In this document: piece after piece, positions 9,875-18,450 of the stretch
How the letters are laid out: each line of letters opens with the position of its first letter
Position numbering within the stretch: position 1 is the stretch's first letter
Assembly: GCA_963799365.1 (NCBI GenBank)
Contig: CAWCWV010000017.1
Location: forward strand, 124,001-188,000
Direction of reading: 5' to 3'
Origin: Marinirhabdus sp963799365
Lineage (GTDB): Bacteria > Bacteroidota > Bacteroidia > Flavobacteriales > Flavobacteriaceae
DNA: 64,000 nucleotides
Made by a program: the position numbers and the translations under genes
Notes under the pieces: model-generated
What the model saw: only the letters and a program-made list of their open reading frames with translations
Databases searched by the model: none
What the model was told of the DNA's origin: nothing

Positions 9875-10814
9875 ATTTTCAGTAATCATACCATTGTACA
9901 ACAAGGAGAAGGATATTCTAAAAACATTAAACAGCCTCTTCCTGCAAACCTTTACAGATTTTGAAGTGGTGGTTGTGAATGATGGATCTACTGACAGCAG
10001 CGGTGACATTGTTCAAACTGTAAATGATGAGCGCATACAGTATTTCAGCAAAGAAAATGAAGGCGTTTCTAAAACCAGAAATATTGGTGTTTCCAAAGCA
10101 AAAGCTGCCCATATTGTATTTCTGGATGCAGACGATTACTGGTATCCGAATCATTTGGAAAACCTAAACAACCTTGTTGAAAAATTTCCAAAAAACCATT
10201 GGTACGCCACAGCTTACGAAAAAAGGCATCATAAAAATTTTAGCTCGCCAATGATTTCTCCCGTATTTGACCAAGGAGCCAATTGGATGGGGTTAGTGCC
10301 GAACTATTTCGAAATGAGCTTGATAGACACGCTTGCCTGGACAAGCGCTGTATGTTTTAAAAAATCGTTTTTCGAGGATCTAAATGGGTTTGATACAGCC
10401 ATCACACACGGCGCTGGGGAGGACACAGATTTGTGGATACGTGCGGCGCTGGTAGCTCCCTTAGCTTTTAGCAATACCATAACGGCAAGACATAATCTCG
10501 ATGGCAGCAATAGGATTTCGCATACACCCACGCTTATTAGAAACTTTATGGATGTAGATACTTACGAAACCTATGGAGCTCAACATCCAGGACTAAAGGC
10601 CTATTTAGATTTAAATCGTTTCTCTTTTGCTATGCAACATAAAATGGCTGGAGATACGGCAACATTTAAGAAATTTGCCAATCAAATAGCACCCGAAAAT
10701 CTTACAAGCAAGCAACGTTACATGCTGAAACAGCCAAAACAAATACTGAAATTATTATTGAAAGGAAAAGCTTTTGCAGAGAAAATAGGGATTCGGTTAA
10801 CTTCTTTTAATTGA
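9867..10814 (+). CDS. GT2 family glycosyltransferase
   Basis: A 315-residue GT-A enzyme with FSVIIPLYNKEKDI, VVNDGSTDSS and VFLDADDYWYP, followed by an acceptor-site segment with GAGEDTDLWIRAAL (ED motif). Charged C-terminus, no membrane helices. It belongs to the same run of glycosyltransferases and is translationally coupled to the preceding gene. Its 3' end overlaps the convergent FdtA-like gene by 18 bases. Sugar and acceptor cannot be read from the sequence. Confidence 0.83.
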   Translation: MPKFSVIIPLYNKEKDILKTLNSLFLQTFTDFEVVVVNDGSTDSSGDIVQTVNDERIQYFSKENEGVSKTRNIGVSKAKAAHIVFLDADDYWYPNHLENLNNLVEKFPKNHWYATAYEKRHHKNFSSPMISPVFDQGANWMGLVPNYFEMSLIDTLAWTSAVCFKKSFFEDLNGFDTAITHGAGEDTDLWIRAALVAPLAFSNTITARHNLDGSNRISHTPTLIRNFMDVDTYETYGAQHPGLKAYLDLNRFSFAMQHKMAGDTATFKKFANQIAPENLTSKQRYMLKQPKQILKLLLKGKAFAEKIGIRLTSFN

Positions 10815-11216
10815 TTTAAAATCGGTGTATTCCCTAATATAATCTTCTTCATCGTATGCTGCGCTTACCAAAGAAAGACAAACCGCTCCTGCCGAAAAAT
10901 TCTCCAACTCTCGCCAAACGCCACTAGGAATAAGCAAGCCTTTGTTGGGTCTGTTTAACAAGAAAGTTTTTCGTTCTCTACCATTATCTAGCACTACCGA
11001 AAAACTACCAGCAACCGCAATTAAAAACTGTTGTAACTCTTTATGTGCATGCCCGCCTCGGGTTGAATCGCTTGGGACGTCATACAAATAATAAACCCGT
11101 TTAATTTTGTAGGGCAACAACTCTTTTTCGATCACCGAAAGATTACCACGCCCGTCTGGAGCTGTAATTTTTGGTATTTCTTTTAAAGTAATGGCTTCTA
11201 GATCAACGTAATTCAT
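10797..11216 (-). CDS. fdtA: FdtA/QdtA-like dTDP-sugar 3,4-ketoisomerase (cupin)
   Basis: The protein is about 139 residues from the ATG at 11216. An upstream alternative start at 11246 lies deeper inside the previous gene and is less likely. It has a WxcM-like cupin fold: TAPDGRGNLSVIE, then VYYLYDVPSDSTRGGHAHKE, with the conserved His pair, and FSVVLDNGRERKTF. Family members convert dTDP-4-keto-6-deoxyglucose to the 3-keto isomer, a step towards dTDP-3-amino-3,6-dideoxy sugars. The aminotransferase that would act next is encoded at 14892-15992. The start overlaps the stop of the GT4 gene by 14 bases. The exact isomer (3,4-keto-Gal or -Glc) cannot be told. Confidence 0.8.
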   Translation of the reverse strand: MNYVDLEAITLKEIPKITAPDGRGNLSVIEKELLPYKIKRVYYLYDVPSDSTRGGHAHKELQQFLIAVAGSFSVVLDNGRERKTFLLNRPNKGLLIPSGVWRELENFSAGAVCLSLVSAAYDEEDYIREYTDFKSIKRS

Positions 11217-12306
11217 TGTGTAGTAATTTTTTCCATTGTTGAGCAATTTCTTCGGTAGAAAATTGTATTACCGAAGCCTTTGCATTTTCCTTGCATTGTT
11301 GTCTTAAGATGTCATCCTTATTCATACGTTGCATAGCTTCAGCAAATAAAGATACATCCCTTTTGGCAATGAGCAAACCATTTTTTTCGTGTTCAATTAT
11401 TTCTGAAGGACCTGAAACTATATCCAAAGATACTACTGGCACCCCTAAAGAAAGTGATTCAACCAAAACCATTGGGAACCCTTCAAACCTGCTTGTGAGT
11501 GTTACAAATTGTGCGTTCGCAATAATATGAAAAGGAATTTGATGCGGTAAAAAAATGATCTGTGCTGCGCTTGGTAGCGAGTTTATAAATTGTTGTAATG
11601 TTTCTTTATCTGGACCATCCCCCATAATCACAAGCTTCACATTTTCCCTCCAGAGATTGGAAGTTGTATAGGCATTCAGTAAAAATGTAAAATCTTTTAC
11701 AGGTTCGTCTATTCTTCCGTAGGAAAGGATGTACTTGCCAGCTTTTAAATTTTCAGGTACTCTGCTTTGGGATTCTCCCCAAGATGGATCGAATGCATTA
11801 GGAATGGTTACTGTATTTTTAATCCCAAAAGAAGGTAAAATAGTTTCAGAAATATAGCTAGAAACACCAACAGTCGCCAAATTCTTATTGTAAACTTTTG
11901 AAAATTCTTTTGGCTTTTGGGTTAGGTATAAATTAGGATTTGAGCTGTGCACCACATATATTTTTTTGAAGCCTTTATAGATCATTTTATGATAAAAAAG
12001 TTCTCTATAATAATCGTTTTTAGTACGGTGGTCTATGACTACATCAAACTTTTGTTCTTTGAGGTAGGTTCTCAATTTTAGCAATCTCTTGAACCTTCCA
12101 CTGAAACTTTCATTCTCTTTCTTAAGCTTGCCTAAATTAAATAGGGTGCCTTTGTATGGGAATTTTATATCGTCTGTTAAAATAGCAATATGTACCTCAT
12201 AACCAGCGTTGTGTAACATTTCAGAAAGCATTGCGGCAGAACGTTCTGCCCCACCCTTTCCTAATGAAATGCTAACGATACAAACTTTTTTATGCGTATT
12301 TTGCAA
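11203..12306 (-). CDS. GT4 family glycosyltransferase
   Basis: A 367-residue GT-B enzyme. The N-terminal VSISLGKGGAERSAAMLSEM contains the glycine-rich acceptor loop. The C-terminal domain carries ILSYGRIDEPVKDFTFLL and the donor-binding SRFEGFPMVLVESLSLGVPVV, with the EX7E glutamates. It probably transfers a hexose or hexosamine from a nucleotide sugar to the growing surface glycan at the cytoplasmic face. It is co-transcribed with the FdtA-like gene. Confidence 0.85.
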   Translation of the reverse strand: MQNTHKKVCIVSISLGKGGAERSAAMLSEMLHNAGYEVHIAILTDDIKFPYKGTLFNLGKLKKENESFSGRFKRLLKLRTYLKEQKFDVVIDHRTKNDYYRELFYHKMIYKGFKKIYVVHSSNPNLYLTQKPKEFSKVYNKNLATVGVSSYISETILPSFGIKNTVTIPNAFDPSWGESQSRVPENLKAGKYILSYGRIDEPVKDFTFLLNAYTTSNLWRENVKLVIMGDGPDKETLQQFINSLPSAAQIIFLPHQIPFHIIANAQFVTLTSRFEGFPMVLVESLSLGVPVVSLDIVSGPSEIIEHEKNGLLIAKRDVSLFAEAMQRMNKDDILRQQCKENAKASVIQFSTEEIAQQWKKLLHNELR

Positions 12307-12341
12307 GCGTAAATCTGTTTAAATTCAAGCACCCAAGTTAC

Positions 12342-13484
12342 ATGAAAATACTGTTGGTAGGCGAATATAATTCCATTCATTATACCTTAAAAGAAGGATT
12401 AGAGACGCTGGGACACCACGTTACTGTGGTTGGATTGGGTGACGGTTTCAAAAAACGAAGTGTCGATATAAACTTTCGGCAGCCTTACCAACAGGGATTT
12501 AAAAATTTTCTAAAGAGAGTTGTTTATAGGATTTTTAAAGTTGATCTGAATTCAGAAAGTATTAAAAGGCAATTTTTTGAAAACAAACACATCTTTCAGG
12601 GAAATGACGTAGTGCAACTGGTCAATGAAAATTCTTTTAGCACACTTCCCCATATTGAAACAGAGCTCTTATCGTATATTTTTAAAAATAACAAAAACGT
12701 ATTTTTGCTCTCCTGCGGAACAGACCACCTGAGCGTAACATACGCTATGGAAAAAAAATTTAGATATAGCATTGCTACCCCCTATTTAGAAAAAAGGGGA
12801 ACAGAAAAACAGTTTCAGCATATGATCCAATATCTGGAGCCAGATTTTGAAACCTTACATTATTTTATTATCGATAACATTCAAGGGATTTTAGCTTCGG
12901 ATCTGGATTATCATATTCCATTAATAGGACATCCAAAATATCTTGGGATGGTTCCAAATCCTGTAAATCTTGATAAACTTGAATACAAACCTTTGAAAAT
13001 TGGAGAGCGCATTATCATCTTCCACGGAATAAATACAAATAACTACTACAAAAAAGGAAATGATATTTTTGAAGAAGCTTTAAAAATTCTCAAAAAAACA
13101 CATTCAGAAAAAATTGAAGTCATTACAGTACACAGTGTTCCATATGCCGAATATATTATGGCTTTTGATAGTTGTCACATTCTATTAGACCAAGTTTTTG
13201 CGTACGATCAAGGATATAATGCTTTGGAGGCTATGGCAAAAGGAAAGCTTGTTTTTACAGGTGCGGAAACCGAATTTTTAGACTATTACCAACTTGCTGA
13301 AGACGAGGTTGCCATAAATGCGCTTCCAGATGCTAAAAAGATCGCAGATAAGCTAATCTGGCTCATTGACCATCCTGAAAAACTAATAGAAATCTCCAAA
13401 AATGCCCGTGCTTTTGTTGAAAAAGAACACCATCACGTATTGGGAGCAAAGCGGTATCTTGAAAAGTGGAAATACACTAATTAA
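12342..13484 (+). CDS. GT-B fold glycosyltransferase-like protein
   Basis: The protein is 380 residues. The start (MKILLVGEYNSIHYTLKEGL) and the C-terminal half (AFDSCHILLDQVFAYDQGYNALEAMAKGKLVFTGAETEFLDYY) fit the GT-B superfamily, close to GT4-like proteins. The donor-site glutamate motif is only weakly kept. It is transcribed opposite to its neighbours, and its stop overlaps the stop region of the flippase gene by 4 bases. Specific activity is unknown. Confidence 0.65.
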   Translation: MKILLVGEYNSIHYTLKEGLETLGHHVTVVGLGDGFKKRSVDINFRQPYQQGFKNFLKRVVYRIFKVDLNSESIKRQFFENKHIFQGNDVVQLVNENSFSTLPHIETELLSYIFKNNKNVFLLSCGTDHLSVTYAMEKKFRYSIATPYLEKRGTEKQFQHMIQYLEPDFETLHYFIIDNIQGILASDLDYHIPLIGHPKYLGMVPNPVNLDKLEYKPLKIGERIIIFHGINTNNYYKKGNDIFEEALKILKKTHSEKIEVITVHSVPYAEYIMAFDSCHILLDQVFAYDQGYNALEAMAKGKLVFTGAETEFLDYYQLAEDEVAINALPDAKKIADKLIWLIDHPEKLIEISKNARAFVEKEHHHVLGAKRYLEKWKYTN

Positions 13485-14791
13485 GTAGTTTCTACAATGT
13501 CCATTAGAGCTTTACCTTGCTTATTGAAATAGCGCCATACTAAGAATAACACAACCACAAAATAAATTAGATATCTAGCTAAATGAGCCATAGGAACACC
13601 TTCCACACCAAAAATATCAATAAACCAAACAGAGAACCCAAAGAAAAGCCCCAATGAAAGTAATTCAGAAAAAACAAATGCATAAACCATTTTCTTGGCT
13701 AAAAACTGAGCAGCAAGTATAATAGACGCTAGTCTAATAAAATCACCTAACAGTTGCCACTTAAACAAAGGGGCCATTGCGCTATAATCTGATTTAAATT
13801 GAATATCAATTAAGAAATCTCTAAACAAATAGATAAAAAACATACCTGCTGCAAACAACGGGAGAATGGTTATATAGATGTTTTTTAGCTCAATTATGAA
13901 TTTATTCCGATCATAAATACCAGCAAATTTTGGGAGTATATATAATGTAAGGATAGCGCTAATAAAAACCATATAATTTTTCGAAAATAACATAAGGCCA
14001 GTCCATATACCTGCATCATCCTCTCCTAAAGTATGTTCAATATCATTACGTACCCATACTTCAATTTCTTGTACTAATACAGTTGACACGAAACTCATTA
14101 CTGTAAACGCCAATAAACTTTTTGCTAATGGTATTTTAAATTTTATTTCACTGAATCTAATGTACTCTTTAAATATTTTAGTCATAATAAAGAGTATAAT
14201 CACTACTTGTATGGCAGGAGCCAATGCAATAGATATAATCACCCCTTCGAAATTTTTCCAGTATAAAAATAAAAACGTGAGACCAGAAGATAGTAAGTAG
14301 GCGATTAATTCAATTTTTGAAAAAGCCTTATACAATGAAAGACCATTGATAATACCACTAAATACTCGCTGGATACTAATAAACGGAACTATTACTGCCA
14401 ATATTTTTATTACGTATACATAGGTTAAATCTCCTAAGTATTTTTCAGCAAAATAATCCGCTCCAAAAAAAAGAAATAGAAATGTTACGACAGACCCTAC
14501 AATCGTAAATACTGTAGTTGTTGAAAAAAGTTTTTTTAATTTTTCTGCATCATTTTTGTGCTCGGAAACATACTTTACAACTCCATTAAACACTCCTAAA
14601 GAAGTAACAGAAGTTAGTTGTGCTATTAAATTTCTAAAATTACCTATTTGTGCGTATTCTCCTTTGGTAACTAATCCAGAAATTTCTCTATTTAAAATAA
14701 ATCCAATGGCAAGCCTTATTACAATCACCACTGCGTTCAGCGAAGTCATTTTTAGCAGTAAGTTCGTACGTATAAACTGTGGAATTTTCAT
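13481..14791 (-). CDS. Wzx-type polysaccharide/O-antigen flippase
   Basis: This 436-residue protein has about twelve hydrophobic segments. The N-terminal region (GYEL-type charged loops in RLAIGFILNREISGLVTKGEYAQIGNF) and NGVVKYVSEH match the O-antigen translocase branch of the MOP exporter superfamily. It would flip lipid-linked repeat units across the inner membrane for the glycan made by the surrounding transferases. A run of 7-base tandem repeats lies about 65 bases upstream of its start, which could influence expression. Confidence 0.8.
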   Translation of the reverse strand: MKIPQFIRTNLLLKMTSLNAVVIVIRLAIGFILNREISGLVTKGEYAQIGNFRNLIAQLTSVTSLGVFNGVVKYVSEHKNDAEKLKKLFSTTTVFTIVGSVVTFLFLFFGADYFAEKYLGDLTYVYVIKILAVIVPFISIQRVFSGIINGLSLYKAFSKIELIAYLLSSGLTFLFLYWKNFEGVIISIALAPAIQVVIILFIMTKIFKEYIRFSEIKFKIPLAKSLLAFTVMSFVSTVLVQEIEVWVRNDIEHTLGEDDAGIWTGLMLFSKNYMVFISAILTLYILPKFAGIYDRNKFIIELKNIYITILPLFAAGMFFIYLFRDFLIDIQFKSDYSAMAPLFKWQLLGDFIRLASIILAAQFLAKKMVYAFVFSELLSLGLFFGFSVWFIDIFGVEGVPMAHLARYLIYFVVVLFLVWRYFNKQGKALMDIVETT

Positions 14792-14856
14792 GTTAGTTGT
14801 TAGAGGGTAGTTGGTCGTTATGGATTTTTAGTTTCCTTTTGTCTTAGCTCTGTTCT

Positions 14857-14887
14857 CTATTTTCTATTTTCTATTTTCTATTTTCTA
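14857..14887. repeat. CTATTTT tandem repeat (4 units plus 3 bases)
   Basis: Four perfect copies of CTATTTT (AAAATAG on the minus strand) plus a partial unit. They sit between the aminotransferase and flippase genes, 66 bases upstream of the flippase start on its coding strand. Short tandem repeats of this kind can vary in number by slippage. Confidence 0.8.
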
Positions 14888-14891
14888 AAAT

Positions 14892-15992
14892 TTAATAATT
14901 ATTCAAAACCTGAATTACCCGATCTACCTGCTCTTTACTCATAACAGGACTCATGGGTAAACTTATAACTTGTTGGTGGATTTTTTCAGTAACTGGAAAT
15001 GACAACTGCATAAACTCTGGTAAGGCATCCTGCTTGTGCGGCGGAATAGGATAATGAATTAAACACCCTATTTCGTTGGTCTCCAAATACGAAATAAAAT
15101 CTGCACGCTCTTTTACCAGAACTACAAACAAATGAAACACATGGTTTTCGGAACCATCATAATTTGGAAGAATAATTTTTTTATTCTCAATTTCCGAAAT
15201 GTAGCGCTTGGCGATACTCCTACGGATATTATTGTCCAGATCTAGTGAAGCTAATTTTATGTTTAAAAAAGCAGCTTGAATTTCGTCCAGTCTGGAATTT
15301 ACGCCCAATAATTCATTTACATACTTTGTAGCCGTACCGTAATTACGTAATTTTTTTATGGTTTTAGCGAGGTCATCATCATTGGTAGTGACTGCACCTC
15401 CATCTCCTAAAGCTCCAAGATTTTTAGACGGATAAAAACTAAATCCTGCTGCATCTCCCAGATTTCCAGCCCTCTTTCCAACTTCATCTTTAGCGCCGTG
15501 CGCCTGTGCGGCATCTTCAAGTAGTAGTAAATTATGTTGTTTAGCAAATTCAGAAATAGCGCTCACTGGAGCGAGTTGACCGTACAAATGCACAGGCATG
15601 ATCGCTTTGGTTTTTATTGAAATTTTAGCTTGTAAATCGGCTATATTAAAATTAAAGGTTTCTGGTTCAGCCTCAACTAAAACGGCCGTTAAACCAGCTT
15701 GCTTAATTGCAAGGATGGTTGCAATATAGGTATTGGAAGCCACTAGGATTTCATCGCCCTCTTTCAATTTTTTCAGCACTTTGTAGGCTTCGAGAATAAG
15801 CCGAAGTGCATCCAAACCATTTCCCACACCTACACAGTGTTTTGTACCGCAATACTTGGCAAATGCAGTTTCAAAAGTTGTTACATTTCCACCCAAAATA
15901 TAATAGCCCGAATCTAAAAATTGTTGAAACTGCTCTTTAAAAGCATTTTCAAAACGATGATTAATGGCATGTAAATCTAAAAATGGGATCAT
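14892..15992 (-). CDS. fdtB: DegT/DnrJ/EryC1 (FdtB-like) sugar aminotransferase
   Basis: This 366-residue PLP enzyme has the catalytic Lys in GFSFYPSKNLGALGDGGAV, the cofactor-binding LLLEDAAQAHGA, the substrate region YGTATKYVNELLGVNSRLDEIQA and a C-terminal HLFVVLV segment. Such enzymes transaminate keto-sugar nucleotides. With the FdtA-like ketoisomerase nearby, the likely reaction forms dTDP-3-amino-3,6-dideoxyhexose, though this is inferred from the pairing. The start overlaps the acyltransferase gene by 4 bases, so the two are coupled. Confidence 0.85.
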   Translation of the reverse strand: MIPFLDLHAINHRFENAFKEQFQQFLDSGYYILGGNVTTFETAFAKYCGTKHCVGVGNGLDALRLILEAYKVLKKLKEGDEILVASNTYIATILAIKQAGLTAVLVEAEPETFNFNIADLQAKISIKTKAIMPVHLYGQLAPVSAISEFAKQHNLLLLEDAAQAHGAKDEVGKRAGNLGDAAGFSFYPSKNLGALGDGGAVTTNDDDLAKTIKKLRNYGTATKYVNELLGVNSRLDEIQAAFLNIKLASLDLDNNIRRSIAKRYISEIENKKIILPNYDGSENHVFHLFVVLVKERADFISYLETNEIGCLIHYPIPPHKQDALPEFMQLSFPVTEKIHQQVISLPMSPVMSKEQVDRVIQVLNNY

Positions 15993-16966
15993 ATAAAAAC
16001 TGAATCTAATTTAGTGTGGTTAACAGTATTCACTTCATAAAACTCCTGAGCAATAGTACGGGCTCCAAAGCATTCTTTCCAATATTGTAATCCTTTATTG
16101 ATGTTTTTTCCCTGATTTTCATTGGAAATACCAAAGTCGAAATATTTTTTTTCTCGGTAGGTAGAGGTAATCAATTGATGAAACAAAAAGTCCAAACTAC
16201 CCAATTGCTGCTTATCCTCATTGGCCGAAATATATTGCACGTGTGCCACGCTATCTGTAATAAACAGAGTTGCTCCCGCAACAATTTCCTTATCTTTCAT
16301 AACATTAAACTGAACTATATTTTTAGGAAAACTAGTGGCCAACGCTTCTATTTCTTCTAGCGAGTGTACGGGTTTGGCGCCATGACGCTTTTTTAAATTA
16401 GGTAGTAGAATTTTGTTCCAAAACGGATTGAAGTTTTGTTCTACATCCAACCATAATCCTTGTTTTTCGGCTTTCTTAACACCTTCCATTCTATTTCCTT
16501 GAATCTTCAACGCCTCTTTATTGTATATAGTAGCAGATACATCTACACGGGTTCGGGTTGCCTTGGTCAAAAATAAAAGATAGTCTATTTCGTCTGCAGG
16601 TTGGGAATGGTATATTTTAGGAAGTAATTTTAGTTGTAATTTTAGCACACCTTCATTCTCCAAAAACTTCAGAATTGCCTTAAAAGCACCTACTGCATCT
16701 TCAATTTTGGTTTTGTTGGAAAGTACCAACCCGCCGTAGGACAAGCCCTGATGCGAATATACGATATCTTCTACCCTATTTGCTGGCAAAATTCCAACCA
16801 ATTTGGTGTCCTTAAATACCAAGAGTGAGGCATCTTCAAAACGATCACTATGGTATTCCATAAAACTTCGATGAAATAAAAACGTGGCATTTTTTGCACG
16901 TTCTACAAATTGGTTCCACACGTTTTTATAGGCGGAATTGTATGTTTCAACTTTGAAATGATTCAC
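15989..16966 (-). CDS. FemAB/GNAT-like acyltransferase
   Basis: A 325-residue protein of the FemAB-like branch of the GNAT superfamily. N-terminal WNQFVERAKNATFLFHRSFMEYHSDRF, central GVKKAEKQGL and the acyl-CoA-type core VAGATLFITDSVAHVQYISAN are the visible markers. It is coupled by 4-base overlaps to the FdtB-like aminotransferase and to the membrane sulfatase-like gene. In the Fdt route, an FdtC-type trimeric acetyltransferase normally modifies the new amino group. None is present nearby, so this protein may fill that role. That is an inference. Peptidoglycan-type aminoacyl transfer is the alternative. Confidence 0.65.
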   Translation of the reverse strand: MNHFKVETYNSAYKNVWNQFVERAKNATFLFHRSFMEYHSDRFEDASLLVFKDTKLVGILPANRVEDIVYSHQGLSYGGLVLSNKTKIEDAVGAFKAILKFLENEGVLKLQLKLLPKIYHSQPADEIDYLLFLTKATRTRVDVSATIYNKEALKIQGNRMEGVKKAEKQGLWLDVEQNFNPFWNKILLPNLKKRHGAKPVHSLEEIEALATSFPKNIVQFNVMKDKEIVAGATLFITDSVAHVQYISANEDKQQLGSLDFLFHQLITSTYREKKYFDFGISNENQGKNINKGLQYWKECFGARTIAQEFYEVNTVNHTKLDSVFI

Positions 16967-18432
16967 TTTTTTATGTATGTTATATTTCCATTTGCGTCTA
17001 CATATTGATATACGCCTTTGTTTTCTCCCTCTTTTACCAGCAAATAGCTGGTATCGGGTTCTAAATTACTTAAATATCTCTCATCGTTTGCCAAATGAGC
17101 AAAGAGAATCCTAAACACATTCACCGAAGAAACCAATTGAGAGTCAAACTCTGGAGCATTTTCAGGCCATTTTATACTTAAAATTGTGCTAAAAATAGAG
17201 GTGATTTTCTGTGGGTCTTCCACTTTTGAATAGCTTTGGTTTGTATATTCAAAACCTACATAACCACCGTGATCCGACATAATAATTATAAGCCCATTGG
17301 GATCTTTGGCAGTGATCATGGCTACGGTTTCTTGGAGTAGCTCATTAGCTAATTGCAGTTTTTTTATCCACGCGTCCCGTTCTCCATCAACCCCTACAGA
17401 AAAGGACTCCCTGTTATTAATATGTCCTGGTTTTAAAATCTGAATAAAATAAAACTTTGGCTGCTTAATACTATCGTTTAAGTACATTTTAAGCGCGGGT
17501 AGCACTTCCTTTGTAGTTTTGAGTCCTGTGCTTATATAAGGAATTTCATCATAACTGAAATTTGCAAAGTCATACCCTAAATCTGGTCTGGTTTGCAATA
17601 AATAGGGTTTTTCTGAAATAAAATAGGTAGCATACTTATTATGTTTCAAAACTTGTAAAACAGGGTTACTTCCCATAATTACATTTCTGGCATCCAATGT
17701 TTCGCTAAAACTTTCTCCCCCGTTATAATAATGGTGTTTCATGGAAAAGACGGCACTATTTGTAGAGAGTGTAGAACCATAATTACTTCGAAAATTCGCG
17801 TAATTTTTAAAATTATTTTCAGTGAGAAATTCTTCAAAGGCTATGTTATCAATTTTGTAATATCCTTTTTCTAATTCTGAAGGATTCACATATCCATCGG
17901 GTTGAATAAAGTAAATATTAGGGGTTTGAGTAAAAGTTGCCTCCGTAATCGCATCTGGTAGCTCCTGCCAAGTGTCTGACGCACTTGAAAAAGTAATTAT
18001 TTTAGGAATAAGGATTGCAAATCCAATAAATGATAGTAAAAATTGTAATACTACTATTTTTTTTAAATACTTATAGATAAAAAATGCTGCCAAAATACCG
18101 ATAACTAGAATTACCGAAGATGTAATCTTTTTAATATCTGCTAATAAACATAGTTGCAAAAACATTCCAAATGCAAATAGATTTAAAAAAGTAATTCCTC
18201 GCATGCACCATATCGAATTGGAAATACGTGCCAAAATTTTCCCTCCAATTACCAAGGTGATAACAGGTAGCATAATGAATAAACCTATAAAATATAGTAA
18301 ATGTCCCCAGGTATTAATGAGTGTAAAATTATTCCCGTAGTAAAACAATAAAGGGTACAATCCTGAAGCAATACCTACTTTAACAAGAAAAGAAAATTTA
18401 ATTTCGTGTTTAATGTTTTTTTGTAAACCCAT
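16963..18432 (-). CDS. Membrane sulfatase/LTA-synthase-like protein, copy 1
   Basis: This 489-residue protein has about five N-terminal membrane helices followed by an extracytoplasmic alkaline-phosphatase-superfamily domain. The domain opens with PNIYFIQPDGYVNPSE (metal-binding Asp). It carries NYGSTLSTNSAVFSMKHHYY around the expected Ser/Thr nucleophile and IIIMSDHGGYVGF (metal-binding Asp-His). These are marks of enzymes that transfer phospho-groups such as phosphoethanolamine or phosphoglycerol, or hydrolyse sulfate esters. It is the first of three tandem paralogues. Modification of the surface glycan is a reasonable inference; the actual substrate is unknown. Confidence 0.7.
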   Translation of the reverse strand: MGLQKNIKHEIKFSFLVKVGIASGLYPLLFYYGNNFTLINTWGHLLYFIGLFIMLPVITLVIGGKILARISNSIWCMRGITFLNLFAFGMFLQLCLLADIKKITSSVILVIGILAAFFIYKYLKKIVVLQFLLSFIGFAILIPKIITFSSASDTWQELPDAITEATFTQTPNIYFIQPDGYVNPSELEKGYYKIDNIAFEEFLTENNFKNYANFRSNYGSTLSTNSAVFSMKHHYYNGGESFSETLDARNVIMGSNPVLQVLKHNKYATYFISEKPYLLQTRPDLGYDFANFSYDEIPYISTGLKTTKEVLPALKMYLNDSIKQPKFYFIQILKPGHINNRESFSVGVDGERDAWIKKLQLANELLQETVAMITAKDPNGLIIIMSDHGGYVGFEYTNQSYSKVEDPQKITSIFSTILSIKWPENAPEFDSQLVSSVNVFRILFAHLANDERYLSNLEPDTSYLLVKEGENKGVYQYVDANGNITYIKK

Positions 18433-18450
18433 TGCAAATTGTTTTCCTTA

